The notes under the pieces are model-generated. The model worked only from the letters and a program-made list of their open reading frames with translations, made no database searches and was not told the origin of the DNA. DNA of 5,445 nt. Source: Chloroflexota bacterium. GTDB lineage: Bacteria; Chloroflexota; Limnocylindria; P2-11E. Positions 1 through 5,445 of this stretch are shown here, in pieces. The stretch's first letter is position 1. Every line of letters begins with the position of its first letter. Where the stretch lies: contig VBGU01000198.1 in NCBI GenBank assembly GCA_005881085.1, forward strand, positions 1-5,445, written 5' to 3'. Position numbers and translations under genes: made by a program.

Positions 1-1
1 C

Positions 2-937
2 CTTGCGCGGGTCGAGGTCCTCCAGGATGAGTGGAAAGAGGCATGAGAACGTGAGCGTCCGGGCGGGCTTCTCCGCCCAGCCCGCGAGGTCCCAGAAGAC
101 TCCCGCGTCGTCGTCCCAGCATTTGGTCTCGAGGGCTTGGCGAACGCGTGTCCCACGTGCGGAGAATTCGTCCGCCTCGCGCGGCGGCTCGCCCGCGATC
201 GCGGTGAGCTTCGCGAGACATCGCAAACCGTCCGCGTAGATCGCATTCATCATGACGTCCTCCCACGTGAAGACGTCGAGCGCGGGGATGCGCGCGGGCT
301 CGTTCCGATATGGTGCGTAGGCGTCGTACAGTCGCTGCATCGACCGCTCGAGCTCTGGGAGCGTTTCTTCCGTGGACTCAGGCGAGATGCCCATGAGCGC
401 GTCGTACTTGGGACTCGCATCGAGGCCTGACTCGTCGGGCTGAATGATCGCGACGAGCCCGTCGTCGTCAGGGTCGCGCACCGCCTTGAGCCAGCGGAAG
501 AAGCGGCGGATCGGCGGAAGCACCTCGCGCACGAAGTCGGCGTCAGAAGTCGCCTCATGGATGCGGAGCACGGCGCGCGCGACGACCGGCGGCTGGATCG
601 TGGCGGTAAAGAAAGAGTCGGCCAGCCAGATCGGTTGGACCTCTCGCAGGGCGACTTCGTGCGCGCCCTTCTCCCACAGGATCATGTGTGGGATGAAACC
701 GTCGGGCTGAGCACCCTGCATCAGGCAACGAATCTCCTGCTTCGCGAGCTCGGGATCGACGTGGAGCAGTGCGATCGCGTGGAACGCGCTGTCCCAGAAC
801 CACTGGAACGGGTAGGTCGTGGGCGAGGGGCAGACGAAGTCATAACGACGCCCTCCCCACGCCGAGACGCCACGCTGCCGATTGCCTTCGAGGACGCGGC
901 GGGCTTCGGCGACGACGCGCATCTCTTCTACGGACAT
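2..937 (-). CDS. GH63/MGH1-like (alpha/alpha)6 glycoside hydrolase, C-terminus cut off by the left edge
   Basis: Reading the minus strand from ATG at 937 gives 312 codons without a stop, and the frame is still open at the left edge. The protein begins MSVEEMRVVAEARRVL and has no signal peptide, so it is probably cytoplasmic. Family-type motifs appear in order: YPFQWFWDSAFH (residues 42-53, D49 being the usual substrate-binding Asp), QPDGFIPHMILWE (77-89), a DPDDDG segment (155-160) and ESGLDASPKYD (169-179). In GH63-type enzymes the Asp of this last motif, here D173, is the general acid. The second catalytic residue would lie beyond the edge. The family removes alpha-linked sugars, including from mannosyl- or glucosylglycerate, and such proteins are often annotated as glycogen-debranching-like. 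An in-frame TAG at 958-956 with no other start codon fixes ATG 937 as the earliest start. The gene is divergent from the sugar-importer operon, so it may act on the imported glycoside; exact substrate unknown. Confidence 0.8.
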   Translation of the reverse strand, partial: MSVEEMRVVAEARRVLEGNRQRGVSAWGGRRYDFVCPSPTTYPFQWFWDSAFHAIALLHVDPELAKQEIRCLMQGAQPDGFIPHMILWEKGAHEVALREVQPIWLADSFFTATIQPPVVARAVLRIHEATSDADFVREVLPPIRRFFRWLKAVRDPDDDGLVAIIQPDESGLDASPKYDALMGISPESTEETLPELERSMQRLYDAYAPYRNEPARIPALDVFTWEDVMMNAIYADGLRCLAKLTAIAGEPPREADEFSARGTRVRQALETKCWDDDAGVFWDLAGWAEKPARTLTFSCLFPLILEDLDPRK

Positions 938-1028
938 TGAGCGCCGATTATCCCGCTACAGATTCGCTTGCCTGCCTCACCTGTCATGCGAAGCGCGCAT
1001 ACTCCACGATCGTCAAAGGGGGAGACCG
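938..1028. promoter_or_regulatory. Divergent promoter region between the hydrolase and the importer operon
   Basis: These 91 bp separate the start codons of two head-to-head genes, so they must hold both promoters unless these lie within the genes. On the minus strand GATAAT (952-947) matches the -10 consensus at 5 of 6 bases and ends 9 nt before the hydrolase ATG, which would give a leaderless or nearly leaderless mRNA. On the plus strand CATACT (998-1003) is a weak -10 candidate (4 of 6) that would give a leader of about 20 nt. I found no convincing -35 box for either. An interrupted palindrome, ATGCG-N5-CGCAT (986-1000), overlaps the plus-strand -10 candidate and could be an operator. No regulator gene is in the window. 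Confidence 0.4.
1015..1024 (+). promoter_or_regulatory. Strong Shine-Dalgarno for the binding-protein gene
   Basis: The purine run AAAGGGGGAG lies 4 nt upstream of ATG 1029. It decides the start: the reading frame is open further upstream to an ATG at 882, but that segment would overlap the divergent hydrolase gene, and its 49 extra residues have no signal-peptide character. Starting at 1029 places a perfect Tat motif and a lipobox at the N-terminus. Confidence 0.8.
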
Positions 1029-2396
1029 ATGTCTACATACTCGCGCCGAAAGTTCCTCAAAGTAGCGGCTGCCACGGGGATTGTTGTGGCGTGCGCGCCG
1101 GCGGCGCAGCCTTCTGCATCGCCTGCATCGCCGTCGGGCGCGGCTCCCAGCCAGGCCAAGGGCTTGACCGGGACGATCACCGTTTCATATCCCGACGAGC
1201 TTGGCGTCAAGCCAAAATACGTGGACCAGGCCGCGGCGGCGGTCCAGACCAAGAACTCGGGCGCTACGGTGAAGGTCGATCTGCAGAAGATCTCGGACGA
1301 CCTCTACTACCCCAAGCTCCTTCTCGCTCTCCAGAGCGGGGGTGACGTGCCAGACGTATTCCACTTCGGCGGCGACAGCATCGGCGAGCTGGCCGATGCG
1401 GGGTACATCGAGCCTCTCGATAGTTACGTGAACGCATGGGCGGACTGGAGTCAGTACCCCGCCTCGATCAAGCAGGGCGCCACCTATAAGGGCCACGTCT
1501 GGGCGATTCCGTACGGGATGGACACGCGCTGGCTCTATTTCCGGCGCGACGATCTCCAGACTGCGGGTCTGCCCGCGAACTGGATGCCAACGAAGCTCGA
1601 TGACGTCGTCACCGCGGCGGCCGCCGTCAAGTCGAAAGAGGCGAACGTCGTGCCCTACGCGCTGTACGCCGGCGCCGCGGCATCGGACGGTGCTCGCGAC
1701 CACGCCTTCGTGCCGCTGGTGTGGGCGTACGGGGGCGATGTCGTGACCAGCGACGGCAAGTGGGTTGGCAACAGCCCGGCGATCCGCAAGGCCCTCGCCT
1801 ATTACCAGAAGGTGTACGGGCAGGGCCTCTCGCCAAAGGAGATTCTGACAACGACCAAGCCGTGGACCGCCATGCGCGCGAAGCTCGGCGACGGCAGCCT
1901 CGCGCTCCTCTTCGAAGGCGGCTGGGTTTACGGTGGCTGGGCCTCGAAGGATCAGGCGGGAACCCAGAAGAACGTCGGGTACATCCTGCACCCGACGGAA
2001 AACGGTGGGCCATCGTTCACGATCGGCGGCCTCGGCACCTGCTGGTACATCACGGCGAAGTCCAAGAACAAGGACCTTGCCTGGGAGTTCATCAAGACCT
2101 GGAACAACAAGGACACAGTCGCGAAGATCAACATCGAGGACCCGCACCCGGTCGCGCGCAGTGACTCAGCGGATGTCCCGGAGTTCAAGGCGCAGCAGTA
2201 CCTCGTCGACTCGACGAAGTCGCTCGAGAAGGCGAAGTTCTTGCCGCCGGACCCGAACCTCAGCAAGATCACGACCGCGATCCAGAAGGCCACCGGCCGT
2301 GTCGCGAACGGCGACTCGAGTGCGGACGACGCGGCGAAGCAGTACTCCGCGGACCTGAAGCAGGCGATCGGCGCGGACAAGGTCATCGAGCAATAG
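1029..2396 (+). CDS. Tat-exported lipoprotein, carbohydrate ABC transporter substrate-binding protein
   Basis: This 455-residue protein captures a carbohydrate outside the membrane and delivers it to the two permeases encoded downstream. The N-terminus shows a consensus twin-arginine motif SRRKFLK (residues 5-11), a short hydrophobic stretch and a lipobox VVAC with lipidated Cys22. An Ala/Ser/Pro/Gln-rich tether follows (about 23-45). The rest is a family 1 extracellular solute-binding fold (SBP_bac_1/SBP_bac_8 type). Typical segments are YYPKLLLALQSGGDVPDVF (93-111), the KGHVWAIPYGMDTRWLYFRR hinge/ligand region (154-173) and LALLFEGGWVYGGW (291-304); aromatic residues there often stack on sugars. 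The length is normal for the family. The Tat signal implies folding before export, as is frequent in Chloroflexota and Actinobacteria. It is first in the operon and is followed by a stem-loop. The ligand cannot be deduced. Confidence 0.93.
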   Translation: MSTYSRRKFLKVAAATGIVVACAPAAQPSASPASPSGAAPSQAKGLTGTITVSYPDELGVKPKYVDQAAAAVQTKNSGATVKVDLQKISDDLYYPKLLLALQSGGDVPDVFHFGGDSIGELADAGYIEPLDSYVNAWADWSQYPASIKQGATYKGHVWAIPYGMDTRWLYFRRDDLQTAGLPANWMPTKLDDVVTAAAAVKSKEANVVPYALYAGAAASDGARDHAFVPLVWAYGGDVVTSDGKWVGNSPAIRKALAYYQKVYGQGLSPKEILTTTKPWTAMRAKLGDGSLALLFEGGWVYGGWASKDQAGTQKNVGYILHPTENGGPSFTIGGLGTCWYITAKSKNKDLAWEFIKTWNNKDTVAKINIEDPHPVARSDSADVPEFKAQQYLVDSTKSLEKAKFLPPDPNLSKITTAIQKATGRVANGDSSADDAAKQYSADLKQAIGADKVIEQ

Positions 2397-2401
2397 GAGA
2401 G

Positions 2402-2442
2402 GGGCCAGGGAGCGGAGGCCGACTGCCTCCGCTCCGGGGCCC
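2402..2442 (+). other. Intercistronic stem-loop after the binding-protein gene
   Basis: GGAGCGGAGGC (2409-2419) pairs perfectly with GCCTCCGCTCC (2425-2435) around a 5-nt CGACT loop. A second 5-bp helix (2402-2406 with 2438-2442) stacks below it across a 2x2 internal mismatch. The structure begins 6 nt after the TAG of the binding-protein gene and ends 16 nt before the permease start. No T-run follows, so it is not a canonical intrinsic terminator. In other importer operons, such as the E. coli malE-malF interval, intercistronic structures stabilise the upstream mRNA and help make binding protein exceed permease. The same role is inferred here; partial termination is the alternative. Confidence 0.7.
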
Positions 2443-2458
2443 GTCCTATCCTCTGAAC

Positions 2459-3340
2459 GTGGTCGCGCGGAACTCCACGTACATCGCGGGAGTCATGCCG
2501 GCAGCCCTGCTCCTCGCGCTCTTTTTCGTCGGTCCTGCCGTGTGGGCGCTCTATTCCAGCCTCACGAACCTCGCCCTCGTCGGTATCGACGCCGCGAATC
2601 CGCGCTTCGTCGGCCTCGATAACTACACGCGGCTGTTCGCCGATCCGGATTTCTGGACCGTGATCCGCAACTCCGTAACCTTCGTCGTCGGGTCCGCGGT
2701 GATCGGCCAGTTCGGCCTTGGTCTCGCCCTCGCGCTCCTCATCGACCACGCTGAGCACCGGCGCTGGTGGCTCGGAACCCTGGCGTACGGCGCCGTGCTG
2801 CTCGCGTGGGTCAACCCGACGCTGATCGCAGGATTCCTCTGGGTGGCGATGTACGACTTCTTCTTCGGCTCGCTCAACCACGTCGTCCTGAGCTCGTTCG
2901 GTCTTGGCCCGGTCGACTGGATCGGGTCGTTCCCGATGCCTGCCGTAATCGTCGCCAATATCTGGCGCGGGACGGCTTTCACCATGATCATCTTTCTCGG
3001 CGCTCTCAAGACCATCCCGCCCGACATCTACGAAGCGGCCCGGATCGACGGCGCCAACGCGTGGCGTCGGTTCTGGGACCACACCCTCCCGAGCCTCCGG
3101 CCGATCGCGGCGCTCGCGCTGCTATCCATCACGATGTCGACGTTCGGCACCTTTATCGTGATCCAGACGCTCACGAACGGCGGACCGGGGAACGCCACCG
3201 AAGTCATCGCGCTGTTCGCCTTCCACACCGCGTTCAAGTCGTTCTCCATCGGCTACGGTTCCGCGATCGCCGTCGTCATGCTCGCGCTGAACTTCGCTTT
3301 CGCCATCATTTACCTCGGTTGGTCGAGGGCCCGGGCGTGA
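2459..3340 (+). CDS. Carbohydrate ABC transporter permease, MalF/UgpA type
   Basis: This 293-residue inner-membrane subunit forms half of the CUT1 importer channel. About six hydrophobic segments are visible, near residues 9-31, 73-94, 107-131, 161-181, 217-239 and 268-288. The cytoplasmic EAA loop that docks on the ATPase is intact: EAARIDGAN at 192-200, with the family's Gly198 and the closing LP at 210-211. The conserved LTNGGPGNAT motif (238-247) before the last helix is typical of the MalF/UgpA partner. The start is GTG 2459, the only ATG/GTG/TTG in frame between the preceding gene's stop and residue 13. It gives the usual short hydrophilic tail before helix 1 but has no clear Shine-Dalgarno. 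An internal ATG at 2495 is a less likely start, since its GGGAG lies only 2 nt away. The stop overlaps the next gene's start as GTGA. Confidence 0.92.
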   Translation: MVARNSTYIAGVMPAALLLALFFVGPAVWALYSSLTNLALVGIDAANPRFVGLDNYTRLFADPDFWTVIRNSVTFVVGSAVIGQFGLGLALALLIDHAEHRRWWLGTLAYGAVLLAWVNPTLIAGFLWVAMYDFFFGSLNHVVLSSFGLGPVDWIGSFPMPAVIVANIWRGTAFTMIIFLGALKTIPPDIYEAARIDGANAWRRFWDHTLPSLRPIAALALLSITMSTFGTFIVIQTLTNGGPGNATEVIALFAFHTAFKSFSIGYGSAIAVVMLALNFAFAIIYLGWSRARA

Positions 3341-4183
3341 CCACACGCGCGGCGTCGCGTGTCGCGAGGACTGCCGCCACGCCGCGAGGCGCGTCGTGGA
3401 TCGAGGCTCTGGCGGTCCACATCGTCTTCGTGCTGGTCGTGGTCTTCTTCCTTGTGCCCTTCGTCTGGCTGTTCACCGCGGCTTTCGATGCCGACGCGGT
3501 GGCGTATATCCGTTTCCCCGCCCAGCCGACGCTCGACAACTTTGTTCGCATCTTCACCGAACATGACTTCGCCCGCGCCCTGTTGAACTCCGTCTTCGTC
3601 GCGGGCTCGACGATGGTCCTCGATGTCATCGCGGTCGCGCTCGCCGGCTATTCCCTGTCCCGTCTCGAGTGGCGGTTCAAGTCTTGGATCACTTACGCCG
3701 TCCTGTTGCTCCAGACGATGCCCTTGTCCGCGACGATGGTCCCGATCTACGGCCTCGCGCGCGCGCTCGGCCTGCGCAACTATCGAGCTGCCGTTCCTCA
3801 TCTGGCTGATGAAGAACTTCTTCGACAACGTGCCCCGCTATCTCGAGGAGGCCGCCTGGTTGGACGGACGCTCCAAGCTGCGCGCGCTCGCGGAGATCGT
3901 CCTCCCCGTGGCGCGCAACGGCATCGGCGTCGTCGCGGGGCTCTCGTTCCTTGCCGCGTGGGCCGAGGTCCTGATGATGATCATTCTCATCGACTCGCAG
4001 GACCTCAAGACCGTTCCGCTCGCGTTCTACGAGACGTTGCGGACTCAGGGCGGCTACACCGAAGTGCAGTACGGTCTCGTCGCGGCGATGGGGGTGCTCT
4101 ACGCGGTTCCGGTGATGATCATCTTCCTCGCCACGCGCCGGATGATGGTGCGCGGTCTCATCGCAAGCTCGAGGGGTCTCTAA
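3337..4183 (+). pseudogene. Carbohydrate ABC transporter permease, MalG/UgpE type, frame-disrupted
   Basis: This should be the second membrane subunit of the importer. It starts at GTG 3337, overlapping the previous stop as GTGA, and reads as a normal permease for 148 codons: a basic N-terminal tail, a first helix near residues 24-48, then MVPIYGLARALGLRN ending at 3780. The matching C-terminal half continues in another frame from about 3782 (IELPFLIWLMKNFF) to TAA 4181-4183. It has an intact EAA loop: EAA at 3848-3856, Gly at 3866-3868 and the closing LP ending at 3907. Relatives carry about 11 more residues at the junction, so a deletion of about 32 nt fits better than a one-base slip. The two halves sum to 281 residues; restored length would be about 292, normal for the family. 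Both halves still look like conserved protein, so the break is recent or is a sequence/assembly error. The product as written would be non-functional. Confidence 0.85.
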
Positions 4184-4185
4184 GG

Positions 4186-5253
4186 ATGGCGCGCGTCGCG
4201 TACGACGACGTGTCGAAGCGCTTCCCGACCCAGGACCGGCCGGCGGTCGATCGTCTCACTCTCGACGTCGCCAACGGCGAGTTCCTGGTGCTGCTCGGTC
4301 CGTCCGGGTGCGGCAAGACGACCGCGCTGCGTATGCTCGCCGGGCTCGAGTATCCCGATAGCGGCGACATCCTGATCGACGGCCGGAGCGTCGTTCGGCT
4401 CGAGCCGAAGGACCGCGATGTCGCGCTCGTCTTTCAGAGCTACGCGCTTTACCCACACATGTCGGTGCGCGACAACATCCAATACCCGCTACGCGTCCGG
4501 AAGCTCACCGCCGCGGAACGCCTGACCAAGGTCGACCGGGTTGCGGATTTGCTGGGCATACGGCAGCTCCTGCCAAGGCGGCCCGCCCAACTCTCGGGCG
4601 GCGAGCAGCAGCGTGTCGCGCTCGCGCGCGCGATCGTCCGCGAGCCGCGCGTGTTCCTCATGGACGAGCCGCTTTCGAACCTCGACGCGAAGCTGCGCAC
4701 GCATACGCGGACGGAGCTCAAAGCGCTGCAGAAGCAGCTCGGGGTGACCACGATCTTCGTCACGCACGATCAGGCTGAGGCCATGACGATGGGCGATCGG
4801 ATCGCGGTGCTTGACGCGGGCAAGCTCCAGCAGCTCGGTACACCTGACAACGTCTACCAGCGGCCCGCGAACCTCTTCGTCGCGCCGTTCATCGGCAGCC
4901 CCCCGATGAACATCGTCGACGCCAGCCGCGATGGCGAAGCGCTCGTGCTCACCGGCGGCTGGCGAGTGGAGGCGCCGCGGGGGATTGCCGGCAGCGATGG
5001 GATCAAGGTCGGGCTGCGGCCTGAGGCGATCGACCTCGAGCGCGCGCCCGCCTCGGGGGCGCAGCCGGCCGAGGTCCTCGTTTCGGAGCCGCTTGGTAGC
5101 GAGGTCATCGTGAACGTGATGCTCGGCGACGTGCTCCTCAAGGTCCGGACCGGTCCGGACGTGCGGCCGGATCCCGGCACACCCGTTTTCCTGCGCGCCC
5201 GACCTGACGGCGTGCGTGTCTTCGACGCCTCGAGCGGCGCCGCTCTGAATTGA
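4186..5253 (+). CDS. Carbohydrate ABC transporter ATP-binding protein, MalK/UgpC/MsmK type
   Basis: This 355-residue cytoplasmic ATPase powers the importer as a dimer. All nucleotide-binding motifs are present: Walker A GPSGCGKTT (38-46), Q-loop Gln84 in VFQSYALYPHM, signature LSGGEQQR (136-143), Walker B VFLMDE with catalytic Glu161, D-loop SNLD (164-167) and switch His194 in FVTHDQAEA. After about residue 235 come the IGSPPMN segment and a C-terminal MOBE/TOBE-like domain containing KVGLRPEAI, typical of CUT1 ATPases that can be shared between transporters or contacted by regulators. The start is ATG 4186, two nt after the permease stop, with GAGGGG (4171-4176) as a probable Shine-Dalgarno inside the permease gene. 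The reading frame is open upstream into the broken permease, but those upstream residues are out of phase with real permease sequence and are not part of this protein. Confidence 0.95.
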   Translation: MARVAYDDVSKRFPTQDRPAVDRLTLDVANGEFLVLLGPSGCGKTTALRMLAGLEYPDSGDILIDGRSVVRLEPKDRDVALVFQSYALYPHMSVRDNIQYPLRVRKLTAAERLTKVDRVADLLGIRQLLPRRPAQLSGGEQQRVALARAIVREPRVFLMDEPLSNLDAKLRTHTRTELKALQKQLGVTTIFVTHDQAEAMTMGDRIAVLDAGKLQQLGTPDNVYQRPANLFVAPFIGSPPMNIVDASRDGEALVLTGGWRVEAPRGIAGSDGIKVGLRPEAIDLERAPASGAQPAEVLVSEPLGSEVIVNVMLGDVLLKVRTGPDVRPDPGTPVFLRARPDGVRVFDASSGAALN

Positions 5254-5445
5254 CCGCGGAGAAGCTCCCGAAACCGGACCTCGTTCTGCATGGGCACTTC
5301 GAAAAAGATCACGAGCGTCGTTATGCGCACGTGCCGTTCGACATGCCCGCAGGCCGGCGGCAGATTCACATCCGATACTCGTACAACGATCAGATCGACT
5401 CCGATCCGATGTTGGGTGGAGGCAACACGCTCGACATCGGTCTCT
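5250..5445 (+). CDS. Probable CehA/McbA-family PHP metallohydrolase, N-terminal fragment
   Basis: The first 65 codons are present and the frame is open at the right edge. The start is TTG 5250, overlapping the ATPase stop as TTGA. An in-frame TGA at 5205-5207 and the absence of ATG or GTG before it make this the best start; the next ATG is at 5343, inside the conserved region. The segment LVLHGHFEKDHERRYAHVPF (residues 11-30), followed by DMPAGRRQIHIRYSYND (31-47) and GNTLDIGL (58-65), resembles the beta-rich N-terminal region that precedes the PHP metal-dependent phosphoesterase domain in CehA/McbA proteins. The metal ligands would lie beyond the edge. The overlap implies translational coupling to the importer, suggesting the enzyme acts on the imported compound or a derivative. 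The family call rests on this short N-terminal pattern only. Confidence 0.6.
   Translation, partial: MTAEKLPKPDLVLHGHFEKDHERRYAHVPFDMPAGRRQIHIRYSYNDQIDSDPMLGGGNTLDIGL

Noticed and set aside
557..940. Plus-strand open frames between 3 and 1065 as real genes
   Set aside because: The minus strand of the same region encodes a coherent glycoside hydrolase with ordered family motifs. The plus-strand translations are Arg/Ser-rich and motif-free.
882..1028. N-terminal extension of the binding protein from ATG 882
   Set aside because: It would overlap the divergent hydrolase, has no Shine-Dalgarno of note and would bury the Tat signal and lipobox internally. ATG 1029 has a strong SD and places them correctly.
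1185..2147. Long minus-strand open frame (320 codons) opposite the binding-protein gene
   Set aside because: It lies wholly antisense to a clearly recognisable protein. Its translation is rich in Arg, Val, Asp and Gly with no family motif, the usual shadow of GC-rich codon use.
2402..2442. Stem-loop as an intrinsic terminator ending a single-gene transcript
   Set aside because: No T-tract follows, and the cognate permease genes continue downstream on the same strand. Partial attenuation or mRNA stabilisation fits better.
1952..3082. Minus-strand open frame of 376 codons spanning binding protein and permease genes
   Set aside because: It is antisense to two confident genes, crosses the intercistronic hairpin, and its product is a charged, low-complexity sequence with no recognisable domain.
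2767..3336. Start of a long open frame at ATG 2767 inside the first permease gene
   Set aside because: This part is an out-of-frame reading of the first permease, Arg-rich with no motif. The true second-permease start is GTG 3337 at the GTGA overlap.
3770..3790. Programmed ribosomal frameshift in the second permease
   Set aside because: No slippery heptamer is visible, and a simple +1 or -1 shift would still leave about 11 family-expected residues missing, so lost DNA is the simpler explanation.
4854..5369. Minus-strand frame of 171 codons across the ATPase 3' end and the PHP gene start
   Set aside because: It is antisense to the conserved ATPase C-terminal domain and the coupled downstream gene, and has no recognisable motif.

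Overview
The window is high-GC DNA with dense, tightly packed genes, GTG and TTG starts, a Tat-dependent lipoprotein and an Ala/Ser/Pro-rich linker behind the lipobox. Together these suggest a Chloroflexota-like or similar high-GC, single-membrane environmental bacterium. The phylum is an inference from style and was not tested.

Layout. A minus-strand gene fills positions 2-937 and runs off the left edge. It encodes the N-terminal 312 residues of an (alpha/alpha)6-barrel glycoside hydrolase of the GH63/MGH1-like type. A 91-bp divergent region (938-1028) separates it from a plus-strand operon: a Tat-exported lipoprotein sugar-binding protein (1029-2396), a MalF/UgpA-type permease (2459-3340), a MalG/UgpE-type permease (3337-4183), a MalK/UgpC-type ATPase (4186-5253), and the first 65 codons of a probable CehA/McbA-family PHP metallohydrolase (5250 to the right edge). 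Joins within the operon are very tight (GTGA overlap, 2-nt gap, TTGA overlap). The exception is a 62-nt gap after the binding-protein gene, which holds a perfect 11-bp hairpin.

How the genes work together. The operon has all the parts of a CUT1 carbohydrate importer: capture lipoprotein, two membrane subunits and an ATPase. It is flanked by two possible catabolic enzymes, a divergent glycoside hydrolase and a co-transcribed PHP hydrolase. A reasonable inference is uptake of a small glycoside, or of a sugar or polyol phosphodiester, followed by intracellular hydrolysis. The substrate cannot be read from the sequence.

The main anomaly is in the second permease. Its reading frame breaks at about 3781, and about 11 family-expected residues are missing there, consistent with a deletion of about 32 nt. 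The N-terminal half falls in frame with the ATPase, so a spurious 638-codon fusion frame appears. As written, the importer lacks an intact second permease, through either real mutation or a sequence/assembly error. No RNA genes, CRISPR arrays, insertion sequences or phage genes were seen. The window looks like an ordinary carbohydrate-uptake locus with one broken gene, not a new kind of system.
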